Source: Trifolium pratense (Eukaryota > Streptophyta > Magnoliopsida > Fabales > Fabaceae). From it: a stretch of DNA of 64,000 bases. The translations under genes were made by a program, and so were the position numbers. The DNA is taken from positions 30,802,838 through 30,866,837 of the forward strand of contig NC_060059.1 in NCBI RefSeq assembly GCF_020283565.1, read 5' to 3'. Shown piece by piece: positions 33,263 through 46,166 of the stretch. Within the stretch, counting starts at the first letter, position 1. Every line of letters starts with the position of its first letter. The notes under the pieces were generated by a model. That model did not search any database and was not told where the DNA came from. It saw only the letters and a program-made list of their open reading frames with translations.

Positions 33263-34864
33263 AGTACATTTCGGTAACAAGAAGCGGAGAGAGAGGCAGA
33301 GAAGAGAAAGAGAGATGCTTTGAAAGAGTGAAAGACTGCACTATTATGGTCCAGTTTCTGCATGACTATAACATATATGTTTGTTCTATTAGTAAATAGA
33401 TATGTTTGTAGTTAAACGAATATCATGTAAACTTGATTCTGTTATAAATGTCTCGTCCTTTATCATTTTTACACAGAAATGTGTACACCATAGAGTATTT
33501 TTGTATGACATCTTGTTTTTGTTGAGATACTGTATTGTTATTGATTATTATTATCAGAATTGATAGGACCTATTTAGATGATTTCTCTCACTATATAATT
33601 ACTTGTACCATCTTTGCTATTAGTAAGTGAGAAATATTAATGTTCAAGTTCTTATTAGTAAGTGAGAAGAGAAATCTATTTTGCATATAATATGCTCAAT
33701 TATGTGAGAGTATTTTCTATATTGCAAAGTTTGATCAAATCAAAATCAACAATTTTGGGATTGAAATCTCATTAAGCAAAAATAGTAAATGAATAACATG
33801 AGCACTAGAAATATTTGTTTAAAATGTCGTGCATTCAACTTTTAAAAATCATCATTTTGTTTTTTCAATTTAAAACTTCTATTTTTTTTTTTTGGTTCTT
33901 TAACATTTGCCTTATGCAAGTTAACAAGACTTTTTTTTTTATGGATATATAACAAAAGTGATCCGATTTCTATTTTAGGACTAAAGTTACTATATTTTTT
34001 ATTTTGAGAGACCAAAATGTGTAGAGCTTTTTTTTTTTTTGTTAGTGTTGACCCATTATATTTATAATGCATGGAAAAAATTGTGAGATCTAATTTGGGC
34101 GAAACAAGTTTTTTTTTTTGACAAAAAACAAGTTCTAGTCATTGAGAAAAAAAAAGAGAACTTAGTTTTTAATTTGGTCAATTTTTTTTCTCTTTTTCCA
34201 GCTGTTGTTGTGGCCAAGGTTATTACATCTATGTCGTTGTTGGATGATGTTGTTGAGGACCAATTAGTGTGTTAAGAGGAGACACATGTACTATTTTACG
34301 ACAATCCTTGAAAAGATTTCAACTTTGTACTTTGATAGTACAAAGTTATGTAATAATTAAAATACTTAATGGATGATGTTTTGGTTCTCCTATTTTCATT
34401 CAATCATGAAATAGGTTCCTTCGTTTTAAAATAATTTTGTTTCGATCATATGTTATGTTATTTAAAATATTGTACATCATCATTTTTAATTAGAAAAAAT
34501 TGACGGAGGGACTAAAATTGAATAATTTAAAAATAGGGGATCAATTTAAGGATTAACAGTGTAATTAAATCTAATTAAAAAGAGATTATTTGAACATCAC
34601 AATAATTAAAAAGAGACGTTTTATGCAGTAATTAAATTGGTTTATGTAATATTTATTTTTATGAGTAAATCACCAGATTAGTCATCCAACTTGATAAGAC
34701 ATATTCTCAAATAATTTTTCAACGTTATAAATAGTTTAAAATGGTCCTTAACTCTATTTAACTATCAAATTATTTTTTATATTTAACTATTTATCATTAA
34801 TTAAGTTTCTATATTTTAGAATTTAATAGCAATTTAATTTTTAAATTTATTCACTTAGTAAATT
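33263..34864. other. Spacer between MORF2 and the U2AF-like gene
   Basis: MORF2 3' UTR and flank, then AT-rich sequence with several T9-T12 runs (33890-34140). No gene or clear transposon. Short antisense frames there are low-complexity Lys-rich readings of T-runs. Confidence 0.45.
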
Positions 34865-35075
34865 TAGTTTAAGCGGTAAAAATCTTGGTCCCTTAAGTAT
34901 GTGGTAAGATGCGTAAAAAAAAAAAAAGGAATGTGGTAAGAAGTTCGATTCCGCATACCGAGAAAATTCGGTTGGGAGGAGAAAATTCAACTCGTGTGCC
35001 TCACAAATTCTTCAATAGAAATTAGTTATCGCTAATAGGAGTAAAAACTTCGTACCAATATATCATGTAACAAAA
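34865..35075 (+). mobile_element. SINE-like repeat upstream of the U2AF-like gene
   Basis: TTTAAGCGGTAAAAATCTTGG (A-box-like), GAAGTTCGATTCCGCATACC (B-box-like), GAGAAAATTCGGTTGGGAGG, then GTAAAAACTTCGTACCAATA. An A13 run interrupts the 5' half. This is the least broken of three copies (others 12090 and 31340). Confidence 0.55.
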
Positions 35076-35239
35076 AATCTTCTTAAAAAATTATAAAAAA
35101 AAATATACTATATCTTGTTAAAAAATTGATGAAAGAGTTTCTTACAAAATCGGAGATATTTCTCTACTCTCGACCAGAATTCACTCTTGAAGTGAAGTTT
35201 TTCGGTTGTTTTAGAAATATCGCTATTTATTTATTTATT

Positions 35240-38200
35240 TATGCCAAATTGCGACTGCTCCACGCCGAGGTTCTGTCGCTCCGTTCTCACTTTCTTCCCC
35301 GCTGCTACCACCGTCACCATACTCGTCTTTCTCTCTCCAGGTTCTCTCTCTGTCTCTTTGCGTTTTGCAATGTTAGGTTTTCACTATTTTACTGATAAAG
35401 TTAAGCACCTGTGGTTTAGGGTATATGATTTGAAATGTTTCACGCATTTTAGATTTAGATGGAAACGTAAACCCTAGTTTAAAGGATTCAGGAGAAATGC
35501 AATTTCAATTTACCATATCAAGATCATACTTTAGGTAATTGAGTGAGGATCTCTCCATTTCTTAGGCCCTATTTCGATAAATAGCTTAACTAAGCACATA
35601 TAGCTTAAGTGTTTATGTATAAGCTATTGCTATAATAGAAAGCTTTTGGGTCAGTTTGTTACAGATTAAAAAAATAGTGATTTTGATGCAAAATAATTTA
35701 GAGATTAGTTTTTAGAGATTTTTAGAAAAAGTTGAATTAATTTGTGTTTGTTTATTATAATAAAAATCACTTTTTTTTTAAATAAAATAATCTTTAGTTT
35801 GTTTGGATACAACTTATAAAAGTGATTTTTTTAATTACAAATAACTTTTTTCTTTTAACATTTCTTTTCTCTCTCCTCTAAAAAAAAAACTATTATTTTA
35901 TAAGCTACTCTTAGTAGCTTCTCATTTTTAACTGTTTTCTGATTATTTTTAGCTTCTGATTATTTTAAAAATCTGTAACAAACAGATGCAAAACAGTTAA
36001 AAGTGATTATTTTTATAAAAAAAGTGATTTTTTTTCTAAAATAAGCTATAACAAACGGCCTCAAAATCAATTTGTTTTCATATAAGCTATAAGCTATTTT
36101 TATAAACTATGGGCCCATTTGGATTAGCTTATGTTTGAGCTTATGCAAACAGCTTATGCAATATAAATTAGGTTTTATGCTATTTTATAAGTTCACACTA
36201 GTGAAAATTGTATTTTTATAAGTTATTTTATCATAAACTATCTTGACAAAAACTTATAATAATACATAAAAATTTGCATAAGCTGTTTGCATAAGCTCAA
36301 AAATAAGCTAATCCAAACGGGCCCGACGGAAATAATCTGAAAACAACTTATGGACATGTCATAAGGTGTTTCCATAAGCTCTCCCAAATAGTCTCTCAAA
36401 AGCTCATGTAAGTAGATAATCTCAAATAAGCGAATCCGAACAGGCCCTTAGTATGCTAAGCACTTCCATCCCTTATTATTTAAGTTTACTTGGGCAGTGG
36501 TGGATTGGATAGCTAGTTTCTTTTAGTTGTTGTTTTGCAAAGCTTCTCAATCACTTGCGAAATATGTTGAAGCAAAGGTGGATTTTTTCAGCTTGTTTGT
36601 TTAAATATAACTTCCCTGAGAATGTAGCCATATGAGGAAAACATATTGGATTCCTTCTGTTGTTAACCTTTTCTTAATGATATTTACAGAAGAAGTTGAT
36701 GAACACATTTTTGAAATGGAATTTTCTGCTATGCATTTAATTATATAAATTGTTGCATATATTAACATATTGTGGTCAGCATCATTTTATTTTATTTTAT
36801 TTTATTTTGCATTGTCTCTTAGGATATTGGCATAATCTATCTCGGGATAGTTTCAAGAGTTCAACATGATAGTTCACTAATGCACTCCTTAATCTCTTCG
36901 TACGAAAATGATTAATTTCTTTTGTTAATTTGTTTACATCATACAAGATGAGCAGGCCCGGTCGTTTGAAGGAGAAGGACAGAAAAAGTAATTTGCTTTC
37001 TGTGGATAATTATGATGAAGATAGTGCAGCCCGCACAAGACCATTTAGTTTCGAAGAGATTATGCTTAGAAGAAAAAACAATGAATTGCTTGAAAATGTA
37101 AAAGACCCTGCCAAGGAAGTGTGGAATATTTCACCTGAAGGTTCTTTAGAGAAGATTGCTGATCATTTTGAGTCTCCAAGTAAACATCATAAGGTTCCAT
37201 CCCTTAGCATGGAGAAACATGCTTCAGAGGAACTGGTGAATGTAAGTTCTAGAAAGAAGATTAAGAGCACCATTGTGAAGGAAGATGATTTAACTGAAGG
37301 GAGAGATAGAGCAAACAATGTTTTAGAAACCAAATCAAGTGCTGGATTAAATAATAAAGGCTGGATAACTGAAGAAAAGAATGGAAAAGAGAGGCGTGGT
37401 TCGAGAAAAATTGAACAAATGAGTAAAAATTCTGACAATAAACATTCAAGAGATTCAGTTAACAAGGACAGTTATGAAGAAAAAGATAGATCAAAATCTG
37501 CAGGGAAAATAAAGAAAACTAACCACATTGAAGATGAAGAGAATCGTAATGAGTATTATACAGAAAGGAAGCATGGCAAAGATAGACATGATGGGGGGAA
37601 AATAAAAAAGTGGTTAAGCAATGATTTTGAAGAAGTATCTGAAAAGAAGCATCATAGAGACTCAGATAAGCATATTCATGCAGAGGATAGAGCAAAATAT
37701 GAAAGAGAAATCAATAAGGAAACAAGAGCAAAACATGAAAGAGAAATCAAGAGAAAAAATCGAAATGGAGATGATGAAATTCAGGATAGGAATGCAACAA
37801 GGAAACAAGAGATTGCAAAGCATCATAACCCACACATCTATGAAAGGAAGAACAGGCAGGAAAAGGTGAAGTCACATTATGAAGAACCAACCATGAAGAG
37901 GAGACGGTCAAGAAGTCGGGAGCGCGAGGATAGAAGAAGGTCCCCTTCTTTTTCACCAAGGGCACACAGAAATACTTGTAAAGATGGAGAGCGTAAAGAC
38001 TTGTCTATGCTTTCTCTGGCAGATAGTTCTAGAAAAAAGCATTCTGATGATAAAAATAGAGTATCAACTAATGGTTCAAGTAGACGGTCAAGAAGTCGGG
38101 AGCGTGAGGATAGAAGAAGGTCCCCTTCTTTTTCACCAAGGGCACACAAAAAGACTCGTCAAGATGGAGAGCGTAAAGACTTGTCTATGCTTTCTCTGCC

Positions 38201-41200
38201 AGATAGTTCTAGAAAACAGCATTCCGATGATAAAAATAAAGTATCAACCAATGGTTCAAGTAGACGGTCAAGAAGTCGGGAATGTGAGGATAGAAGAAGG
38301 TCCCCTTCTTTTTCACCAAGGGCACACAGAAAAGCTTATCAAGGTGGAGAATGTAAAGACTTGTCTATGCTTTCTCTGACAGATAGTTCTAGAAAAAAGC
38401 ATTCTGATGATAAACATAAAGTATCAACTAATGGTTCAAGTAGTCACCATCGTGGCTATCGTCATAGTAGCTCTGCTAGTGGACTTGGTGGCTATTCTCC
38501 AAGGAAGAGGAAAAGCGAAACTGATAATAAGACACCTTCACCATCTAAGCATTCTCCAGAGAAGAAACGCGCTGGATGGGATCTTCCTCCTGTAGGGACA
38601 GATCCTTCTCCAGCTGTTGTTTCTTCTGGTTTTCAATTGTCAAATAATAGTGTGTTGTCCAGCATGCATGATGTGGCTTCTGGTACTTCTCTGGATCTAT
38701 CTATTGTGAAGCCTCTGCCGGTGTCATTTTTAAATGCGGTATCAGCAGGGAAGAATGTCAGTATTGATTCTGTTCAACTGACACAAGCTACCCGCCCTAT
38801 GAGAAGGCTTTATATTGAGAACTTACCAGCTTCAGTTTCTGAGAAAGTTGTGATGGATTGTTTCAATAACCTCTTGCTTTCTGCCGGTGTAAATCTTATC
38901 CAACAAACTCGGCCATGCATCAGCTGCATTGTAAGTTTGTAGCTCAAAATATGAAGTTTAGTTTTCCCCCAATGAAACAATGGGTTTGAATTGTTTGTTG
39001 CATACATTCGCTGCAGGTGCATAAAGATAGGGGCCAAGCGCTTGTGGAATTCCTTACAGCAGAGGATGCATCAGCTGCTCTTTCTTTTGATGGCAGTACA
39101 CTATTTGGCTCCACGGTGAAAATTAGACGTCCCAAAGACTATGTTGAATTTGCAGTAAGAATGAGATTATTATATATCCCTTTATTCTTTTATCAACATT
39201 TAATTTTCTCAAAAAACTAAGAAGCCATTCATAAGAGAATTTTGAATGAAATTGTCTGACCACTTATTTTTCTTATCTGTCGGTTCAATAGTTTGGCAAA
39301 TCGTTTATGATATTAATTTGAAAAGGTTTTGTTTATTGATGTAGTGATGTTTCAATTTGAAATGGCTGAACAATCTACAATGATTTTGTTTAGAATAATA
39401 TATATGGTTATTATTATGTGAAAGGAATATTCCTGCATAAAAGGGAAACAAACGATATATATGCAGCTCTATCTGTTTGACTTAATTTCTATGTTTATGT
39501 AACATCAATATGACTTCTTCAACAACAATTATAAATTACTATATCATCGAATAATCCTGACACAATCTTCTGAAGGGAAGTCTTAAAAATCTGGTTCATG
39601 GAGGCTTAAAGGGTTGCTGGTGCAACTATTAAGCCAAAAGACATAAAAGGAACTTTTGATGTCTCTCATGAGTGTGAAAAGACAAACTTGAACATGTTCT
39701 CCTTCATTATAATTTGGTGATACCCAAATTTTAAATCTAACTTAGAAAGATCTGATGACCCATATAATTCATGAAGGAACCCATTATTAATAGGACTAGG
39801 TAGGGAACTTATCATAGTAAATTAGTAACCACATTCAAAGTTCTTAGTCAATAGACATGCACCATGAATCATCCTTTTTACTAAAATGACACAGTTGAGG
39901 AAGGAACTTGAGCTAGGCCGTATGATCCCCTATTTCAGCATGTCTTGAACCTGTTTCACAAAATTTCAATTTAATGATGATGAGGGTGCCTATATGGTTT
40001 GACATTTTTAGGACTAGTGCTTTCTTTTAGCACACTTTTAGGAGTATTTAAATGTCATGCTTATGTTTTATACCGGGAAAGGGTGTTGCTGGATGCTAGA
40101 TGGCCACAGCAAGACCTGTCTCCCCAAGAATCTTGTGTCGTAATGATGCCTAACTTTTAGAGGCCAAGTCATCCCCTGCCTTGAAGCTTAAATCTCGACT
40201 TTACTTAGCCTTGATAGCATAATTCCAATATTTTGGAATAGGCTTTTAAGGCTGCCTTATATAAACTTGTTACTTGGATCTTGGTTTTGCGACCTATTTA
40301 GCCATGGTTTTCGCGGACATTCAGAAAATAAATTCATATCATTCATAACCAAATGCTAGAAATTGCCTCTGTAGCTTCAAGAGCTTTATAGGTCACATGG
40401 GTAATCTGCTTGTTCCACTTTACTGAGATATTTTCTGACCCTAGTGTTGGAATCTTTTAAATAGGATGTTTAATATTGGGTATATCGTATTATCGTAATA
40501 CACATTCTGGATGCTGATGAAGCCGACTCCTAATTAAGAAGACTTTCTGGTGTATCGACAAGTTTGATGAGAAACCAAGATTTAGCTGGCCAATGTTTCG
40601 GGTTGTTGTTCTTTGCTGATTTGACGATGCTACTTATGATTAAATGTTTTGTTTGCTATATTGAGTTTGTTGGAATTAAGAAGAAAGATGATGAGGTCCA
40701 TCTTGAAAAAAATGGACAAGACACTTTCACCATTCTTTGCTCAATATCTTCTCCCCTTTCAGATTAAAAATTGTGCCGGATATTTGTAACCTAACATATG
40801 GCACAAACAGGTAGAGCCTTTTTTGAGTTGGAATTGGTCTGTTCACATATTCTTCTACATGTTGCCTTTTTTCTCTGTGGTTGATGTCAATTAATTGGAG
40901 GTTCCTTAAACAATCCTCCTTCTGCATACTTGTGAAAATTCAACCGAGTCTGAAGGATGATTTGGTCAAGTAGTGATTCCTTGCATTTTCTTTATGATCA
41001 TAACTTGATTTTACTGCAGAAATAAGTATGCCCTCTTTGCAGGCAATGCAAACGGTTGACAGAAAAGGAGATCCTTTTAGTTCAGTTTGATGGAGGCCTT
41101 AATTTTTCTTGTTCATTATAATGATCCTTTCGATTTGACACTCTTCAAGTAGTCTTCATGTATGAAATACAATTTAAAAAAAAAAAATCCAATATTTAAG

Positions 41201-44200
41201 TGTTTGAACAGTTTTTGTTTTTGTACTATGCTATGTTATTTTATTTGATACTATGTGATTTTACTAATTATGGTATATTAGAGATTTGATTTATGGTAAC
41301 AATGAAGAAAATAGGATTACTTGAGGCAGTATTTGTAATTGCAAAATTAATTAACTCTTTCGTTTTTCTTGATCACTTGGAAACCGTAAAGGAAACCCTT
41401 TTTTTTTCTTTCTTCAACTGTTTCTAATGGACCTCTCAGGAGGATACCGGCCTCAGTAAGAGTTACGGCATTTTTATGTTGCATATGATATTGATTGTAT
41501 GTACACATGGAGCAACTTCACAAACGAATAAAATTTCATAAATTTATAATACATTACAGTGCTTACTTAGTAATTATTTATTTCAGTTTATTTGATACAT
41601 TGTTGGTATAGGTGCGAAGTTATCAAAATGATTTTGTATTGGTGGCTAATTTTTTATGCTTTTACACGCATGTTTGCTATGTTACTTATGTTGCTCACAT
41701 TCTTTATCTTAAAGTAAGGTTAATGTTAACTGGTCTTTTGTTTTTATTTTTATTTTATTCGATTGCTCGAAGTTATTTCAACTATTGCTATTTTGCAAGC
41801 TTTGTAATTCTAAGGTATATTGTGGTTATCATCCATGAACAGGTTTTCAGACAATTGCTATTTTCATGCAGACTGGTGAACCAGAGAGATCAGTGGAAGT
41901 TGCTGTCACAATAAGTGATGTTGTAGTTAATTCACCAAACAAGGTATGGCTGCAAAACTATCTCGAGTTGATAATTTATATTCATACACGTAAGTGTCAA
42001 TCAAGTCAAATGCGGGCATTCACCAAACAAGTCTTTTACAACCTGAATGGGCCGTGAACCTGACTAAAAAATTTAATTCAGAAAATAAATGCACGATTAC
42101 ACACTTTTGTGATTTTCCGCGGTGATTTTGCCTGATTTGACGATTATGTGATTCTGCATGGTATCTGAATTGTAGAGCACTTCAGTTATACAGACATGTC
42201 AGTTAAACTGGATCTCTATACCGGGCAACATACAATTATGCTAGACATGTGATTGTTTAATCCCTAACTAACTACCTCCGTTTCAAAATGTCGTTTAAGG
42301 TTTTTTACACACAGATTAAGAAATCCAATAATGTTGTCAAAAGACATGACAATTTTACTAAACTAATCTTATTTACTATTGGTGTAATATTTTGGAAGTA
42401 GTGTATAATCAATTAATTAGAGGGTACAATTGGAAGTAAAATAATAATTCTACATTGAAAAGTGTAAATGACATTCATTGAATTTTTTTTTTGCTAAAGT
42501 GACACTCATTTTAAAATGGAGGGAGTATCTTAACTGTCCTGTGCCTAACTGAATCTCCCTTCTCTTTTATCCTCACATACATATATTTTAAAAAATGAAC
42601 TTCATATTCTATTATTCTGAGTTTGATTTGTTCTCACTTTTCCTCCGTGTCATCTTAATTGTTGTTTTGTCACAATTGTGACTTTCTGGGGTTAGATTGG
42701 ATCGTGGCCAAGCCCAAGACAAGTAATGCCACTTTATATCATTAGCCTGTTAGCTTGATTCTTCCGATATTATTTCCGGACATCATAGATTCAAGTGTAT
42801 TCTGGGTTTTGACTTTTGACAAGGAGACACATTCATATTGTTAAATTTTTCTGATCTGGGTACTATGCTAATTATAATCATGTGTCTTTTACACTATTTC
42901 CTGGTCCATTAATTGTTTGTCTGTGATTGTCTTTTTTGTTGTGACAGATCTTCATTGGTGGAATTTCAAATCATGTTTCTTCGGATATGGTAATTATTAA
43001 GAAACAAAAACCTCATCATTTATAAATTTAACCTTGAATGATCTTTAAGCTTTATTTTTGTTGTCCTTATATTTTCTGGTAACCAAATCTACTATCTTAC
43101 CTTATGTGTGACTAAGGCTTATTTTATCTCTTCTTTAGCTTATGGAGATTGCTGGTGTGTTTGGATCTTTGAAGGCTTACCACTTTGAGGCTAAGGTCAG
43201 CAATGGATCATGCGCTTTTGTTGAGGTAAGTTTGCATTTCTTTCAGTTGTTTTGTACTATTTTCTGCACTGGGCGTACTCTGATAAATACTGCCATCATT
43301 TCAATAGTTTCTACACTGGGTGTACTAGGATAAAATAGTTTTGTATTCTTTTCTCTCTGCCGTTCAATTAGTTTTATTCTGTAAGTAACTCAGTCATTTA
43401 AGATGATGTTTCATACATCCTTAGCGTAACCCAACTAATGTGGTCATCTCTGAAGCATGGGTACACATAATATGAAGAAGTACTTGTACTGGGTATTGGT
43501 ACGTAACCCCCATTTTTATTTTGTGTGATGCGCGGTATGGGATTCGGTGCTCATGATGTACTTTCCTGGTACATGAAAACACTGTTTATAACCATAGGGT
43601 CAGCTTACAACAGGAAAATAGTTCTTACTGACTTATCCTTTTTGCCATTAAAAAAAAACTGACTTCTCCTTTTCCTATAATAAACCTGGAGGACTTTATC
43701 CTTTGAAGGAGAATTATTATGTGACCTAACTTTATTGTGTATTTTATCACAATAGAGGTCATCAATTATTCAAAACGAGGGGTGCACCTTTGAGAGATGT
43801 GTTATTATTATTAATTGGAAAAATCAAGTGAGTAGATTTTAACAACATTATTTGTTATTTATGTATGTGTATCACAATCTTGGTTGCTAATTTTTTAGTC
43901 AACTATCATTACTATGAAATTTTCATATAACATGCATCCCCACTTTAGAGAAGACAGATTCACTTGCATGTTGCAAAAGTTAAATAACTGAAAATGGTGT
44001 TTTAAGTTTTTGAATTTTGGCACAATGCAGTTTTCTTCCATTAGTTATTAGTTTGAGCTCTTCCAAATTCCAATAGCTATTATTTATCTGTTGGAGGTCT
44101 TCAAAAAGCAATTATTTCTTTCTAAGTGTAATTTCTGTAAATACTAGGAAGTTTTATAATCAATCTAGGAAGTTGCAGGCTTTAAGAAATATCTACAAAT

Positions 44201-46166
44201 TTTTAATTCTAACACCAAGAAAAAACATCTTAAAGCCAACATGCGTCCTTTTATTTAATTGTATTGGATTTTTGTACTTCTTCATTTCTTGTTTTGTCCC
44301 CCCTTTCCTATTGTAGTCTTTATTATTTGTTTTTTAATATAGTCTATTTTGTTTTATTAACACTGACTTGAAAAAACTGTCAGTATGTGGATCACTCTGT
44401 TACTATCAAAGCTTGTGCGGGTTTGAATGGTATGAAGCTGGGAGGGGAAGTATTAACTGTTGTTCTGGCTATGCCTGATGCACCACCCATGGTAACCTCC
44501 CCATCTGTTCATTCTTATATAGTCTTATTTCAACTCTTCGATGTGATTCTTTTCCTTGATTGCCTTTGAATCACATTCTTTTAAATAGCTGGATGAGTAC
44601 TTTCTAAAATGAAAATATTCCAGGAAAATGATGGTAACCCACCATCTTATGACATTCCAGAGCATGCGAAGCCCCTGCTCAGCGAACCAACAGAAGTACT
44701 GGAGATTAAAAATGTGGTATGAGTTTTTTTTTTTATTATTTATGAAATTATTTTATGTTCCCGTTCAGTCTCAGTGGCATTCTTAATCCTTTTCTACTCT
44801 TTAAGTCTCTGTTAGCTTATGAATCCAATCATTACTGCTTGTGGTGTTAACATTATAATTGCAGTAGAGAAATGTTAGCAAGACTTAAACATTTGTCTTT
44901 CAATATATTATTGAATAGTGAAATACATGCGAGTTGAACCACATTAAGAATGGGACACATGTACCTTAGTGAGTTTCTCATGAATTCCTCTTTTACAATA
45001 GTGTTAAAATTGTGTCACTGGCATTCCTCAGTGTCCTTTAGTTTCAAGCAGAAATAATTGTCGCCTGTACTTTATCCGCATTATAATTCTGGTTGGCTTT
45101 AGACAGTATGAAAGAGGGCATTAGACCTGTACAAATCGTTATGGGCCCTTGCTTAATAGCTTCTGGTCAAATATATGTTTTGTTTTTAGAAATCTGTTAG
45201 TTAACTTGGATGATTTGTTGATTATATTTTGAATTCTGTGTTTAATATGACTAGTTCGCAGTGGAGTCTATATCATCTTTATCTGACATGGGGATCGAAG
45301 ATATTTTGGAGGATGTACGATTGGAATGTGCAAGGTGATTAAGAACTGTATTAATTTTCTCTGCAATTTTCATAATATTTAAAGCTGTAAATGTTTATTA
45401 TATGAAATCCTTATTATCTTGCAGATTTGGGACTGTTAAATCAATTCATTTAGCCAGGCATAGCGAGGACAAGAATGTAGCAACCAAATCAGAAGTTAAA
45501 AAGAAAGTGGGTTCTGAAGAAGCTTCTTTAGATACACACACTGTTACTAATAATAATGCAGAATCTAGTTCTTCTGAAGAGGCTACTTGCTCAAATTCTA
45601 TGGGAACAAGTGGAATGGAGCTTCATTGTGATAAAGATCTAGAAGACAAAGATAATAATGATACTAGTGTTAATGTTGATAAAAATGCTGAAATTTTGGA
45701 TAATACTGCATTCCAAGAGCAAGAACATCTTGTGACTGATGCATCAGTTAAAGATGCTGCCAATGAGGGTATGCCTAGTAGTACCTGTCAACGATCCCCT
45801 GATCATCAGGATACGCCCAATGATGCTCCAGAGTTGCATGATAACATGGTTGATAATGATATTGACAAGAGACTGGGTGACAATATGGACTTGAAGAACA
45901 CGGTTTGTCCATTTCAGGAAGGCATAAATGGATGTGATAGAAGTTCAGAATTAGTTGGTCCTAGGAAGGGCATTGATGATGATGATGAAAAGGAGGATCA
46001 TACGTACAATCATGTGTTTGAACCAGGTTCCATTCTGGTTGAGTACGCAAGAACCGAAGCCTGTCGTTCGGCAGCTCATTGTTTGCATAGACGTTTCTTT
46101 GATGGCAGAATGGTGACAGTTCAGTATATTCCTCTGAGTCTGTACAGAGCAAGGTTTACAAAATGA
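35240..46166 (+). CDS. Large RS/RRM protein of the U2AF65 type (1114 aa, nine coding exons)
   Basis: Nuclear pre-mRNA splicing factor related to the U2AF large subunit. Coding exons: 36948-38930, 39017-39154, 41872-41943, 42948-42989, 43139-43225, 44384-44491, 44624-44716, 45255-45334 and 45425-46166, together 1115 codons. A pyrimidine-rich 5' UTR exon probably lies at about 35240-35340 and a 1.6-kb UTR intron ends CAAG before the ATG at 36948. Domains: conserved N-terminal ARTRPFSFEEIMLRRKN, a Lys/Glu/Arg coil, three 60-residue RS repeats (about residues 320-499), RRM1 from ~620 (LYIENL, GQALVEF), RRM2 from ~731 (IFIGGI, CAFVEY), and a C-terminal UHM from ~842 (EDILEDVRLECARFGTVKSI) completed by GSILVEYARTEACRSAAHCL and RRFFDGR at the very end. 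About 185 acidic/Ser-rich residues interrupt the UHM. AATAAA at 46590. Much longer than canonical U2AF65. Confidence 0.88.
35565..36447. mobile_element. PIF/Harbinger-type MITE with two nested MITEs (5' UTR intron)
   Basis: Outer ends GGCCCTATTTCG and CGAACAGGCC with the 3-bp repeat TTA at 35562-35564 and 36448-36450. Inside lie two further inverted-repeat elements. One is about 35647-36062 (GGGTCAGTTTGTTACAGA on the left, complement of AACAAACGGCC on the right). The other is about 36110-36325 (GGGCCCATTTGGATTAGCTT and the complement of GGGCCCGTTTGGATTAGCTT). Outer sequence matches the single element at 25617-25905. Confidence 0.7.
37905..38444 (+). repeat. Three in-frame 180-bp tandem repeats in the U2AF-like gene
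   Basis: The unit starting GACGGTCAAGAAGTCGGGA at about 37903, 38083 and 38263 repeats at exactly 180-bp spacing and encodes 60 residues each: RRSRSRERED, RRSPSFSPRAH, then DLSMLSL and DSSRKKHSDDK. Only scattered base differences separate the copies, so the expansion looks young. It enlarges the RS domain. Confidence 0.95.
39550..40360 (-). pseudogene. Ty3/gypsy pol fragment, antisense, in U2AF-like intron 2
   Basis: On the minus strand about 39570-39880 encodes, with stops, NNGFLHELYGSSDLSKLDLK, FGYHQI and MSFGLIVAPAT. This is the palm region of a Ty3/gypsy reverse transcriptase (SKLDLKSGYHQI and MPFGLTNAPATF types). Sequence up to about 40360 may be further pol upstream (HHYDTRFLG-like) but is less clear. 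No LTRs seen; old and broken. Confidence 0.75.
40361..41871. other. Rest of U2AF-like intron 2
   Basis: Mixed sequence of the same 2.7-kb intron. No domain, transposon end or RNA gene recognised. The small open frames there have no family resemblance. Confidence 0.4.
42270..42526. mobile_element. Stowaway-type MITE in U2AF-like intron 3
   Basis: ACTACCTCCGTTTCAAAATG on the left pairs with CATTTTAAAATGGAGGGAGTA on the right (with a few mismatches); about 255 bp, TA-flanked. Confidence 0.65.

Noticed and set aside
33842..34072. 76-residue Lys-rich antisense frame
   Set aside because: Produced by several T-runs; low complexity.
37187..38149. Several antisense open frames of 60-90 residues
   Set aside because: They are shadows of the long U2AF-like exon and follow its repeat structure; no independent domain or signals.
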